From an uncultured Eubacteriales bacterium (lineage in GTDB: Bacteria; Bacillota; Clostridia; Oscillospirales; CAG-272): a stretch of 40,531 nt of DNA. The DNA is taken from positions 1 to 40,531 of the forward strand of contig CAKRNO010000016.1 of NCBI GenBank assembly GCA_934371135.1. The letters are read 5' to 3'. Numbering within the stretch: position 1 is the first letter of the stretch; each line of letters starts with the position of its first letter. A program made the translations under genes and the position numbers. Below, one piece after another: positions 31,176 through 39,406 of the stretch. The notes below the pieces were generated by a model. It saw nothing but the letters and a program-made list of their open reading frames with translations. It was not told where the DNA came from and made no database searches.

Positions 31176-31538
31176 ATGCTTGCCACGGAGAAAGAAAACG
31201 ATTATGCTATGGGTAGGATGGGGGAGACGATGGGACGTTTATCAGATGATCGGTTGATCTACGAGATCCTCTCGGTCGTGGAGGAAATACCACAGGGACG
31301 TGTCGCTACCTACGGTCAGATCGCCCGGCTGATCGGGAGAGATCGGAACGCGCGCCTGGTGGGGACGGTGCTCAGCCGCGCCGACCATTACGGGCAGTAT
31401 CCGTGCCACCGCGTTGTGAACCATGCGGGCAGGTTGGTCCCGGGCTGGGGCGAGCAGGCGGAGCTGCTGGAGCAGGAAGGCGTCGCTTTGAAGGATGCCG
31501 ATCATGTCGATCTGAAAACGTATCAATGGGATATCTGA
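31176..31538 (+). CDS. MGMT/ATL-family DNA-alkylation protein
   Basis: A protein of up to 120 residues with only the C-terminal DNA-binding domain of O6-alkylguanine-DNA alkyltransferase. Motifs: IPQGRVATYGQIARLIG and PCHRVVNHAGRLVPGWG. The acceptor cysteine (C77 of PCHRV) is present, unlike alkyltransferase-like ATLs, where it is Trp or Ala, so direct alkyl transfer is possible; the short form may instead mark lesions. The start is unsure: ATG 31176 has AAGGA 11 bases upstream, but ATGs at 31209 and 31230 (with GGGGAG) are also possible. Confidence 0.82.
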   Translation: MLATEKENDYAMGRMGETMGRLSDDRLIYEILSVVEEIPQGRVATYGQIARLIGRDRNARLVGTVLSRADHYGQYPCHRVVNHAGRLVPGWGEQAELLEQEGVALKDADHVDLKTYQWDI

Positions 31539-31608
31539 AAGGGCAGTCGTGATGCTGATACGATAAGAATTTTCGAATCGACGGCGAGGGTCATGCCGTC
31601 ACAATTTT

Positions 31609-31644
31609 GGAAACACCCGTTTGCCGCGGCAAACGGGTGTTTCC
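31609..31644. repeat. 36-bp perfect palindrome, copy 1
   Basis: GGAAACACCCGTTTGCCG followed by its exact reverse complement, no loop. Identical to 33624-33659. Both copies are followed by CGTTC. As a hairpin it lacks a proper T-tract. The two copies enclose exactly the tandem XRE/winged-helix genes. Confidence 0.85.
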
Positions 31645-31737
31645 GTTCTGTTCGTCTGCGGCGGGCGGCGTTCTGCCGTTGTTTGATATTTTCGGACGCA
31701 AATCTCCGGGACGGAGAATTGATGGAATACGGCTCCA

Positions 31738-31766
31738 TTGATTCTACCATCGGTTTCGTTCATAAT
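31738..31766 (+). promoter_or_regulatory. promoter of the tandem XRE regulator genes
   Basis: TTGATT (31738-31743), 17 bp, CATAAT (31761-31766), about 50 bases before the ATG at 31819. Confidence 0.5.
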
Positions 31767-31818
31767 AAAGGCACAAGGTCCGGCACTTGAATTTGTACGA
31801 GACGGGGGATTAAACACC

Positions 31819-32682
31819 ATGAACGAATGTAAAATTGCCGAGAAATTGGTACAGTGCAGACTGGCAAAGGGCGTAACACAGGACGAGGTGGCACGGAGTC
31901 TGTCCGTATCCAACAAAACCGTTTCCAAATGGGAAACGGGTACGTCCATGCCGGATCTCCCCATGCTGGCGGAGTTGTCAAAATACTTTAACGTTACGAC
32001 GGATTCACTGCTCGGGCTCTCTGACGGCAAGACCAACGGTACGAAGGAGGCGGTACGTTCCGCGTTTGAGGGGCTGGACTGGAAAGGCTCCGTTCTGAAA
32101 ACGTTTGAGATGGAGAGTGCCGTCATCCCGGCGATCTACGAGACGAAATCCCGCCACGGGGGTGATACGGAAGGCAACGAAAACGCATACCCATCGGAAT
32201 GCTCCCGTTACACCCGCTCACAGATCTCCACGCGGGAATTGTTCAAATTGGCGGTAAGTTCGGAGGACGTCAACCTTTCCGTCACACTGCTGCGGAACAA
32301 AAACGATTTTGCATGGCTTAGGGAGCCGGAAAAACAGCAGAGGCTTGCCGACTTCTTCCGTTTCCTTTCCGAGGGGGACGTGTTTTCGGTACTGTACTTC
32401 ATCCACTCGACCGACTGTGACGATGCGTTTACCGCCGATTACGTATCGGCCAATACCGGTGTGCCGAAAGTCCGGGTCTCGGCTATTCTGAAACAGTTTT
32501 GCGACGTAGGAGCATGTCGCAGTCTCCCGGCACATCTTGCTGAGGGGGACGTGGACGTCTACGAATGCCCGGGAGACGGCATCATGCTGTCTGTGATCTC
32601 TCTCGCGTATGACAAAATATACGGCAAACCGAACTATCTTTACTACTTTAACGGCGGATGCAGGATGATTGGAGGGAAATGA
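31819..32682 (+). CDS. XRE regulator A with C-terminal winged-helix-like domain
   Basis: A 287-residue protein. N-terminal Cro/CI HTH at about 6-62 (CRLAKGVTQDEVARSLSVSNKTVSKWETG). After a linker, residues ~165-280 form a domain shared with the next gene (FRFLSEGDVFSVLYFIH...YVSANTGVPKVRVSAILKQFCDVGACRS), which reads like a second, ArsR/MarR-like winged helix. Ligand unknown. Ends one base before the next gene starts, so the pair is an operon. Codon choice is more AT-tolerant than in the housekeeping genes, a hint of transfer. Confidence 0.82.
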   Translation: MNECKIAEKLVQCRLAKGVTQDEVARSLSVSNKTVSKWETGTSMPDLPMLAELSKYFNVTTDSLLGLSDGKTNGTKEAVRSAFEGLDWKGSVLKTFEMESAVIPAIYETKSRHGGDTEGNENAYPSECSRYTRSQISTRELFKLAVSSEDVNLSVTLLRNKNDFAWLREPEKQQRLADFFRFLSEGDVFSVLYFIHSTDCDDAFTADYVSANTGVPKVRVSAILKQFCDVGACRSLPAHLAEGDVDVYECPGDGIMLSVISLAYDKIYGKPNYLYYFNGGCRMIGGK

Positions 32683-32683
32683 T

Positions 32684-33517
32684 ATGCGTTTATCGGAGAA
32701 TATCAAAAGGTTTCGCCTTGAAAACAAACTGACACAGGATCAACTCGCCGCAAAACTCGGCATCTCGGCGCAGGCGGTATCCAAATGGGAGACTAGCGAA
32801 ACGTACCCCGACGGGACGCTTCTTGTCCCGCTGGCGAACGCACTCGGGGTATCGCTGGACGAACTGTTCGGCAACGATACGGTTTCCATGCCGGATGTTT
32901 CCCGGCGGATCATTTCTCTGATCCGCCACGCGGAGCAGGACGATCGCTTTGCGTTGGCACGGGACATCTGCTGGCAGATTGAGCGCGGGCTGTTCGGCTG
33001 TCGGATGGAAATCGACACGAAATATGATCCGGACGAACTCAAACGTCAGCGCAACGACTCGTATATTTTGTGGGATGGCGGATTTACCGTGGTTGCAAAC
33101 GGTCGGGAGCCGTTCTTTGCGGTATTCCAGCAGCCCGAAGGCGGATTCGGAGATTTTCTGAAAGACCGGGAGGAATTGCAGAAGATCTTTTCTGCATTGT
33201 CCCACACGGACACCGTGAACGCACTGGTCCGACTGTACCAGAAAAACGAAAACTACATTTTCGAAAGTGCCGTTCTTGCAAGGGGCTGCGGAATCTGTGA
33301 CGAACAGATCGGGGGTGTCATGGAAGAACTGTCTCTTCTGGGTGTGGTGGAGAAAAAGGAACTGAACATTGACGGTCGGAAAAGGGTCTTGTTCTGCTCC
33401 CACCCCTGCCACATTCCGATTGCGCTGTTCCTGATGGCGCACCGAATCGGCTATAAGGGTGCCTATTCCCTGAAATCGCACAACAGACAAACGCCTCTGA
33501 TTTCTGCTCCGGAATGA
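32684..33517 (+). CDS. XRE regulator B, paralogue of regulator A
   Basis: A 277-residue protein. N-terminal HTH at about 5-60 (RFRLENKLTQDQLAAKLGISAQAVSKWETSE). The C-terminal half (KIFSALSHTDTVNALVRLY...VLARGCGICDEQIGGVMEELSLLGVVEKKEL) parallels regulator A in position and pattern, consistent with a winged helix. Sequence identity to A is modest, so the duplication is old or the two recognise different sites. GGAGGG lies seven bases upstream of the ATG. They may act as a heterodimeric or two-step switch; this is inference only. Confidence 0.82.
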   Translation: MRLSENIKRFRLENKLTQDQLAAKLGISAQAVSKWETSETYPDGTLLVPLANALGVSLDELFGNDTVSMPDVSRRIISLIRHAEQDDRFALARDICWQIERGLFGCRMEIDTKYDPDELKRQRNDSYILWDGGFTVVANGREPFFAVFQQPEGGFGDFLKDREELQKIFSALSHTDTVNALVRLYQKNENYIFESAVLARGCGICDEQIGGVMEELSLLGVVEKKELNIDGRKRVLFCSHPCHIPIALFLMAHRIGYKGAYSLKSHNRQTPLISAPE

Positions 33518-33623
33518 GACCCGGTCACTCCGCATCCGGAAACACGTAGAAAATACGGCATTTCCTGTTTGTCGAAACGGTCGTCCGGGCTAAAAGCACG
33601 ATCTTTCCGGAAGGGGTGACACA

Positions 33624-33659
33624 GGAAACACCCGTTTGCCGCGGCAAACGGGTGTTTCC
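33624..33659. repeat. 36-bp perfect palindrome, copy 2
   Basis: Identical in all 36 bases to 31609-31644. Its 3' flank CGTTCGGTATCGTC is similar to CGTTCTGTTCGTC after copy 1, so the repeat unit extends a little beyond the palindrome and the copies are in direct orientation. Confidence 0.85.
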
Positions 33660-33711
33660 GTTCGGTATCGTCCGGTGGTTGCGGCGATGCCGCGTGCAGG
33701 GGCAGACGCAG

Positions 33712-33741
33712 GGGTCCCCGGGGGCACCGTCCCGGGGACCC
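33712..33741 (-). terminator. GC-rich hairpin after the XRE-TPR gene
   Basis: GGGTCCCCGGG (33712-33722) pairs with CCCGGGGACCC (33731-33741). It lies 21 bases past the stop of the minus-strand regulator. No T-tract follows, so it is a weak or factor-dependent terminator at best. Confidence 0.45.
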
Positions 33742-33761
33742 GCCGGTGCAGTCTGGAGCCG

Positions 33762-34847
33762 TCAGGCTGTCGGGGGTTGCTTTCGGTACGCTTCGATCCG
33801 TTTCTCGTATGCGGTCAGGTCGAGCGGGCGGCAGGCGGAAAGCCCCAGCCGGTCGTATTGCTCCGTATAGTATGAGATCATTTTGCGGTGGGTCTGCACA
33901 AAATCATGCAGCTTCATGCCGTCGTAGGCGTCGAAATAAATATGCTCCGCTTTCGCAAGGACATCGTCGATGCCGTCCGTTCTGCCGAGGCGGTGCATAC
34001 AGGCGGCGATCTGCAGGAGCGTGACGGCATGGTTGGCGTGTGTCCCGCCGATGGGGTAGGCACCGTAGCCCTGTTTCCCGGGGTACATAAAGCGTTCGAT
34101 CACGTCCACGCTCGCCCGGAAAGAGTCCAGGGCTTGCTCATAGTCCCCTGCGTCAAAATACCGGTTGCCCACCTGACAGCAGGCAATGAAGCACTCCTGC
34201 CACTCGATGTCCTGCAGCTCGAGCGCCGCCCGCATCCCGTCATCTCCCTTGATATACACGGCGGACAGGCGCATTCTGTCCGGTATCATGTAGGGGTAGA
34301 TACAGGGGAGGGAATCAATGATACTTTTGATCTCGTCGTAGTGGCACTCGCCCCGCTCCTTTTCCAGGTACCGAAAAATGAGAATCATATTTTCTTTGGA
34401 GCGGCAGGTGCAGAATACGTCCTGCGATGCGCCGATGATCTGGCTGTAAAGCTCGGATGCCCTGGCGGGCAGGTCATCGCCCCGGTCGGGGTGGTAGGCG
34501 TACAGGTTCAGCAGCTCTGTTTTGAGCCTGACCGACGCCGGGTACTGCTGCAGACCGTCGAGGAGGAGCTTCTCCGCTTTTTTAAAATTGCCCCAAAAAT
34601 ACTTCTTGGAGTCTGTGATGATCTGCTCGATTTCCCGGTCGATCTCCCGGACGTTGAAGTCAAAGAGCTCATCGATCGAAACATGAAAGACCCCCGCCAG
34701 GACCGGGATCATCGTCATATCGGGATAGGATGCGCCGATCTCCCATTTGGAAACCGCCTGTGAGGTGATGTGCAGAGTGGCAGCAAGCTGCTCCTGCGTC
34801 ATGTTCTGCTGCTTTCTCAAATCGCGGATTCTGTTTCCAAGATTCAT
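33762..34847 (-). CDS. XRE regulator with TPR-like C-terminal region
   Basis: A 361-residue protein. The HTH is at about 5-62 (RIRDLRKQQNMTQEQLAATLHITSQAVSKWEIG). The rest is helical with tetratricopeptide-like pairs (GNFKKAEKLLLDGLQQYPASVRLKTELLNLYAY; VGNRYFDAGDYEQALDSFRASV). This HTH-TPR layout is common in Clostridia; some such proteins bind peptides or form phage-type switches, but no peptide gene is visible beside it. It is divergent from the fprA gene, each with its own good promoter. Confidence 0.85.
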   Translation of the reverse strand: MNLGNRIRDLRKQQNMTQEQLAATLHITSQAVSKWEIGASYPDMTMIPVLAGVFHVSIDELFDFNVREIDREIEQIITDSKKYFWGNFKKAEKLLLDGLQQYPASVRLKTELLNLYAYHPDRGDDLPARASELYSQIIGASQDVFCTCRSKENMILIFRYLEKERGECHYDEIKSIIDSLPCIYPYMIPDRMRLSAVYIKGDDGMRAALELQDIEWQECFIACCQVGNRYFDAGDYEQALDSFRASVDVIERFMYPGKQGYGAYPIGGTHANHAVTLLQIAACMHRLGRTDGIDDVLAKAEHIYFDAYDGMKLHDFVQTHRKMISYYTEQYDRLGLSACRPLDLTAYEKRIEAYRKQPPTA

Positions 34848-34897
34848 AAGTACTCTCCTTCGCTGACATATTGCTTCCGGACGACCGATCCGGTTTT

Positions 34898-34926
34898 ACT
34901 ATACAGGAGAATACGTCCGCTGTCAA
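34898..34926 (-). promoter_or_regulatory. promoter of the XRE-TPR gene
   Basis: On the minus strand TTGACA (34926-34921), 17 bp, TATAGT (34903-34898), about 50 bases before the start codon. Confidence 0.8.
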
Positions 34927-35015
34927 ACACCATGCTTTTGAGCGCTCTCAACCGATGGTTGTATCCGTCCAGACCGGGCACATATACCGGGGGTCGCCGC
35001 ACATCGCCGCCGCAC

Positions 35016-35044
35016 TTGACAGGCGGCAGCACGGGTGCTATCAT
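35016..35044 (+). promoter_or_regulatory. promoter of the flavodiiron protein gene
   Basis: TTGACA (35016-35021), 17 bp, TATCAT (35039-35044), leaving a leader of about 95 bases before ATG 35148. Confidence 0.75.
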
Positions 35045-35147
35045 GGGAATACAGGCGCAGGCAATCGGAATTCCGGGGTCGGACCCTGCGGACGACACAG
35101 ATGGGGCCGTCGGCGTTGCCTGCATCATCGCAAAGGAGACAAACAAA

Positions 35148-36353
35148 ATGAAAGTGACGGATGATATTATCTATGTGGGCGTCAACGACCACGAAATTGA
35201 TTTTTTTGAGGGGCAATACAAAGTGCCGAACGGCATGGCATATAATTCTTATGTAATTCTTGATGAGAAGATTGCCGTCATGGACACGGTGGACACACAT
35301 TTCACCGGCGAGTGGCTGGATCGTCTCGCCGACGCGCTCGGGGGACGCACCCCGGACTATCTCGTCGTGCAGCACATGGAGCCCGACCACAGTGCCAACA
35401 TCGTGAACTTCATGAACACATACCCCGACGCGGTCGTCGTTTCGTCCGACAAGGCGTTCCGGATGATGAAGAACTTTTTCGGGACGGATTTCGGGGAGAG
35501 ACAGATCGTCGTCGGAGAAAACAGCAAGTTGACGCTCGGTCGGCACACGCTGACATTCCTCACCGCCCCGATGGTGCACTGGCCGGAGGTGATCGTCACC
35601 TATGACGACGTCGATCGGGTGCTGTTCTCGGCGGACGGCTTCGGCAAATTCGGGGCGCTGGACACCCCGGAGGACTGGGACTGCGAGGCTCGTAGATACT
35701 ACTTTGGCATCGTCGGCAAATACGGTGCGCAGGTACAGGCGTTGCTTAAAAAAGTATCCGTTCTGGACATCCGGAAGATTTGCCCGCTGCACGGTCCCGT
35801 GCTGACGGAAAACCTCGGTCACTACCTCGGGCTGTACCGGACATGGTCCTCCTACGAGCCCGAGAGCAAGGGGGTCGTCATCGCGTACACCTCGGTGTAC
35901 GGAAACACCAGGCGGGCGGTTGAGCTGCTCGCCGAAAAGCTGCAAGCCAACGGGTGCCCGAGGGTCACCGTCGCCGACCTTGCGCGCGCAGACATGGCAG
36001 AGGCGGTGGAGGACGCCTTCCGGTACGATAAAATCGTCCTCGCCACCACGACCTACAATGCCGACATCTTTCCGTTTATGAAGGAATTTATCCATCACCT
36101 GACCGAGCGCGGCTTCCGTAACCGGACGGTGGGGCTCATGGAGAACGGCTCATGGGCGCCACAGGCGGCAAAGATCATGAAGGCGATGCTCGAGGGGTGC
36201 AAGGACCTGACCTTCACCGACACCGTCGTCCATATCCTGTCGGCGCTGAACGGTGAAAGCGAGGCGCAGATTGATGCGCTGGCACGGGAGCTGACCCGGG
36301 AGTATGCCGGGCAGAGCGGGGAGACCGCCCATAAGAACGATCCGGTCACATAA
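35148..36353 (+). CDS. fprA: FprA-type flavodiiron protein (class A)
   Basis: A 401-residue cytoplasmic flavodiiron protein reducing O2 to water and/or NO to N2O in anaerobes. The metallo-beta-lactamase-like half has the diiron ligands H76, E78, D80, H81 (HMEPDHS), then VHWPE, FSADGFGKFG and CPLHGPV. The C-terminal half is a flavodoxin domain starting AYTSVYGNTRRAVELLAEKL, with ATTTYNADIFPFM later. No rubredoxin is fused or adjacent, so the electron donor is encoded elsewhere. AAAGGAG nine bases upstream fixes the start; a long upstream extension in the same frame is antisense to the XRE-TPR leader and is not coding. Confidence 0.94.
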   Translation: MKVTDDIIYVGVNDHEIDFFEGQYKVPNGMAYNSYVILDEKIAVMDTVDTHFTGEWLDRLADALGGRTPDYLVVQHMEPDHSANIVNFMNTYPDAVVVSSDKAFRMMKNFFGTDFGERQIVVGENSKLTLGRHTLTFLTAPMVHWPEVIVTYDDVDRVLFSADGFGKFGALDTPEDWDCEARRYYFGIVGKYGAQVQALLKKVSVLDIRKICPLHGPVLTENLGHYLGLYRTWSSYEPESKGVVIAYTSVYGNTRRAVELLAEKLQANGCPRVTVADLARADMAEAVEDAFRYDKIVLATTTYNADIFPFMKEFIHHLTERGFRNRTVGLMENGSWAPQAAKIMKAMLEGCKDLTFTDTVVHILSALNGESEAQIDALARELTREYAGQSGETAHKNDPVT

Positions 36354-36370
36354 TTACTCCGGCAGAGAGA

Positions 36371-36407
36371 GGGAGGAGCCCGGTTTTTCGGGCTCCTCCT
36401 GTTTTTT
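36371..36407 (+). terminator. terminator of fprA
   Basis: GGAGGAGCCCG-GTTTTT-CGGGCTCCTCC followed by TGTTTTTT. The 36408-36663 stretch after it holds no gene or site I can support. Confidence 0.88.
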
Positions 36408-36663
36408 GCAAAATGAAAGCTATCCATCGTCGCAGGAGTGGAAAGAGGTTAACCGGCGGGGAGAGTAGGGGACAAGAAGGTCAATAGGCGGAAGAAAAGG
36501 GGTCTGTCGCCGAGGGTGGCGGGCGGATTGGAAAGGGAGGAAAGACAGAGGGGATGAGACAAGAGGGAAAACGACAGTCCCTACGTCCTGCTACGCAAAC
36601 AGGCGGCAGAGAGGGCGCATGGTCGCACAGACACTTTCGCAAACATAGACAAATAAATAATTT

Positions 36664-36712
36664 CTTTACTATCGTAAAGATTATTGACAAATAATGCGTG
36701 CTGTGATATACT
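36664..36712 (+). promoter_or_regulatory. promoter and adjoining dyad of the XRE gene at 36735
   Basis: TTGACA (36684-36689), 17 bp, TATACT (36707-36712). Just upstream is the dyad TTTAC-TATC-GTAAA (36664-36677), a possible binding site for an activator or for the regulator itself. Confidence 0.75.
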
Positions 36713-36734
36713 GTTGTTGACAGGAGGGCATAGT

Positions 36735-37349
36735 ATGTATATGAATTATGCACGGCTGTGGAAGCTGCTCATTGACCGCGATCTGACCAAGACGGATCTC
36801 GCCGGGATGACCGGGCTTAACGCCCGTGTGATTGCCAAAATGGCGAAAAACGAGACCGTGACGACCGACACGCTCGCGAGGATCTGCGCGGCGCTGCACT
36901 GTCGCGTCGAGGATATCATGGAGTGCGCGGATGAAGAAACTATGTCGTTTTGGGCGGCATACCGCAAATTCGGGCGGGTCGTGGAGGAGAATGAACGGTA
37001 CCGGACGGTGCGCTTCACCCACGGCGGGCAGAGCTACACGATGTATGTAACGGTGGCATCTGCGAATAAAGGGACGGAAATCTCCTGCCGGGAGGATGAG
37101 ACGGTATGGTGGGTGCAATACTATCCGCTCGGAGGTCCCGTCACCGGTTCTGCCCGCAAAGAGTGGGTCCTGCTCAAGCCGAAGCGGCAGGACGGTGAAA
37201 TCGCCATTGTGTTGATCCGCGGCAAGCCCGGTGCCATTCTGGGACTGGATGAGGGCATCTTTGTGCGCGCGGTTTCTCCCCTCAGGACCAAACGGGACGT
37301 GTATGTCATGTCGGAGCGCGCGTGTAAACTGTTCTGCCCGGCGCCGTGA
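36735..37349 (+). CDS. HTH_26-type XRE regulator with C-terminal domain
   Basis: A 204-residue protein. Residues 5-65 form a compact Cro/CI HTH (LWKLLIDRDLTKTDLAGMTGLNARVIAKMAKNE...ALHCRVEDIME) of the kind that usually stands alone. Here a ~135-residue C-terminal part follows, starting SFWAAYRKFGRVVEENERY, which looks mainly beta-stranded; I do not recognise it. AGGAGGG six bases upstream fixes the start. Its own promoter and terminator make it monocistronic. Confidence 0.8.
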   Translation: MYMNYARLWKLLIDRDLTKTDLAGMTGLNARVIAKMAKNETVTTDTLARICAALHCRVEDIMECADEETMSFWAAYRKFGRVVEENERYRTVRFTHGGQSYTMYVTVASANKGTEISCREDETVWWVQYYPLGGPVTGSARKEWVLLKPKRQDGEIAIVLIRGKPGAILGLDEGIFVRAVSPLRTKRDVYVMSERACKLFCPAP

Positions 37350-37391
37350 GCCAACGTCGCCTATGATGAAAAAGTCCTTTCCCGCAAAGCA

Positions 37392-37429
37392 GGGAGGAGC
37401 CGAAAAATTCGGCTCCTCCCGATTTTTTT
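37392..37429. terminator. terminator between the XRE gene and oleate hydratase
   Basis: GGGAGGAGCCGAA-AAA-TTCGGCTCCTCCC followed by GATTTTTTT on the plus strand. It probably also ends the minus-strand oleate hydratase transcript, 42 bases past its stop. Confidence 0.88.
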
Positions 37430-37470
37430 GGTGACGGGCGGGGGGCGTTTGCGGTGCCTCCCCGACCGGC

Positions 37471-39264
37471 TTACTCGATGAGCCCGCTCTCCTTCAGCAG
37501 GAGCTCGACGTCGGTGCCCCGGGTCTTCTTCAGGACGATCTTGAGCAGTGCCTTTTCGCCGAGGGACAGCTTCGCCCGGCTGACGGGCTTCTTGTCGATG
37601 GCGTAGTAGCAGGCGCGCAGCAGCTCGCGCACATCGTATTTGCTGCCCCAGACCTCCGGTACGCCGCGGTCGATGTCCAGCAGCGTATAGACGGCTTCCA
37701 TACCCGTACGCATGGAGTATTCCGTCGTGAAGATGGTGTCGCGCGGGGTCTCGGCGAACTGACCGATGAAGGCGAAATTCACGGAGCCTGCCGGCACGAC
37801 CTTCGGGCGGTCGGATTCCTTCCTCGGCTGGAAGAAGGCGTTGATATACGGCATGAAGCAGGTCGTGGTGTTGCAGGCATCGTGCGCCAGGGCATTGATG
37901 CGGTCGGTCGGCACGCCGATGTGGTACAGCCACTCGCGGCAGACCTCCTCACCGGTGCAGTCGCGCATGGCCTTCTTCACATAGTTGCCCTCGCGGTTGG
38001 TGTTGAGCGAATAGAGCCAGACCAGCACCATGTTCTTATCCTGCGACCTGAACTGCGGCTGGCGGTTGATGGTCCAGGAGAGATACCAGTTGTCGGTGCT
38101 GTCCTTGACGGTGACGATACCGCCGGTCGTGACCTTGCCGGAGCGGGGGTCACGCTTGCAGACGTTCATGATATGCCGGATGACTTCCTCGTCCGAGGTG
38201 GCGACGGTTGCGCTCATCCAGTTGGTGGCGTCGATATTGCCGCAGAATTTATCGGGGTTGCCGTACTCGCCGTTCTTTGCCTGCGCGGCGATGGCTTTCC
38301 ACATATCCCACGATTCACCGTACCCGTTTCTGATACCGGTGAGGTCGGGCGCATGGGTCTGATCGCCATAGCAGGAGGTATCGGTGCAGCAGCCGTTCGT
38401 GATGAACACGAGGTCGTCTTCCACAAGGTCGATGGTCTGTTCGACCCCGTCCCTGACGTAAACGATCTGCTTCGCTACCTTTTTGTCACCCTCGGTCTCG
38501 ATCACAACGTTCTTTACGTCCATGCCGTATTCGATGCGCACGCCGTGGGACTCGAGGTATTTGACCAGCGGCAGGATCATGCTCTCGTACTGGTTGTACT
38601 TCGTGAAGCGCAGGGCGCTGAAATCCGGCAGACCGTCGATGTGGTGGACGTAACGGCAGAGATACCGCTTCATCTCCAGGGCGCTCGACCAGCGCTGGAA
38701 GGCGAACATCGTCTGCCAGTAGAGCCAGAAGTTCGTGCTCCAGAACGAGTCCGGCAGGACGTCGGAGATCTTCTTATCTTCAAGGTCCTTCTCCGGTGTC
38801 AGGAACAGCTTCGAGAGCGCCAGGGCAGACGCCTTGTCCAGGGCAAACTTCTTGTCCGTGTGCGCGTCCTCGCCGCGGTTGACCGTTGCGCGGCAGAGAG
38901 AATAGTTCGGGTCATGCTTGTTGAGCCAGTAGTATTCGTCGAGGACCGAGACGCCGGGCGTCTCGATGGACGGCACGTCGCGGAAGGTGTCCCACATGAC
39001 CTCAAAGTGGTTATCCATCTCGCGGCCGCCGCGCATGAAGAAGCCCTTGGTGACGTCGCGGCGCCCGTCGCAGCTCCCGCCGGCGAGCTCCAGCTTTTCG
39101 AGCAGATGGATATGCTTACCGTTCATCTGTCCGTCGCGGACAAGATAGAACGCCGCCGTCAGTCCGGCGAGACCCGTGCCGATGATATAGGCGGATTTCT
39201 TATCCACGTCCTTCGGCTTTTCGGGATGAGCGAATGATTCGTATGTGCCTGCAGAGTAGTACAT
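37471..39264 (-). CDS. ohyA: oleate hydratase
   Basis: A 597-residue FAD-dependent hydratase (MCRA family) that adds water to the cis-9 double bond of unsaturated fatty acids, giving 10-hydroxy acids; in gut bacteria it detoxifies host and diet lipids. The FAD motif GTGLAG is at 29-34, the RGGREMDNHFEVMWD loop at 78-92 contains Glu82, and Tyr201 (EMKRYLCRYVHH) is present; both match the catalytic pair of staphylococcal OhyA. Full length. AGGAGG lies seven bases upstream of the ATG. A TetR gene lies just upstream in the same direction. Confidence 0.95.
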   Translation of the reverse strand: MYYSAGTYESFAHPEKPKDVDKKSAYIIGTGLAGLTAAFYLVRDGQMNGKHIHLLEKLELAGGSCDGRRDVTKGFFMRGGREMDNHFEVMWDTFRDVPSIETPGVSVLDEYYWLNKHDPNYSLCRATVNRGEDAHTDKKFALDKASALALSKLFLTPEKDLEDKKISDVLPDSFWSTNFWLYWQTMFAFQRWSSALEMKRYLCRYVHHIDGLPDFSALRFTKYNQYESMILPLVKYLESHGVRIEYGMDVKNVVIETEGDKKVAKQIVYVRDGVEQTIDLVEDDLVFITNGCCTDTSCYGDQTHAPDLTGIRNGYGESWDMWKAIAAQAKNGEYGNPDKFCGNIDATNWMSATVATSDEEVIRHIMNVCKRDPRSGKVTTGGIVTVKDSTDNWYLSWTINRQPQFRSQDKNMVLVWLYSLNTNREGNYVKKAMRDCTGEEVCREWLYHIGVPTDRINALAHDACNTTTCFMPYINAFFQPRKESDRPKVVPAGSVNFAFIGQFAETPRDTIFTTEYSMRTGMEAVYTLLDIDRGVPEVWGSKYDVRELLRACYYAIDKKPVSRAKLSLGEKALLKIVLKKTRGTDVELLLKESGLIE

Positions 39265-39294
39265 AACAAAAACCTCCTGTGTTTTTCTGTCTCT

Positions 39295-39322
39295 ATTATA
39301 ACCGCTGCCCCGGGGTTTACAA
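39295..39322 (-). promoter_or_regulatory. promoter of oleate hydratase
   Basis: On the minus strand TTGTAA (39322-39317), 16 bp, TATAAT (39300-39295), about 30 bases ahead of the start codon. Confidence 0.65.
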
Positions 39323-39334
39323 TCGACAGAAAGA

Positions 39335-39363
39335 CCCCCGTGATAAAAGTCTTATCACGGGGG
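39335..39363. promoter_or_regulatory. dyad upstream of ohyA: TetR operator and/or terminator
   Basis: CCCCCGTGATAA-AAGTC-TTATCACGGGGG, 12-bp arms. The inner GTGATAA-N5-TTATCAC (39340-39358) looks like a TetR-family operator and ends 13 bp before the ohyA -35 box. It also lies 44 bases after the tetR stop and could terminate that transcript, though no strong T-tract follows. Confidence 0.6.
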
Positions 39364-39406
39364 CAGAGGTGTCAAAAAATTGATCAAAACCGGCAAAATG
39401 ATAAAA

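Noticed and set aside
31609..31644. Ordinary rho-independent terminator for the MGMT-like gene
   Set aside because: No loop and no T-tract (GTTTCCGTTC follows), and an identical copy stands at 33624; a repeat is the better description, though termination is not excluded.
34770..35147. N-terminal extension of the flavodiiron protein by 126 codons
   Set aside because: The extension overlaps the divergent promoters and has no ribosome binding site, whereas AAAGGAG precedes ATG 35148 and the family starts there.
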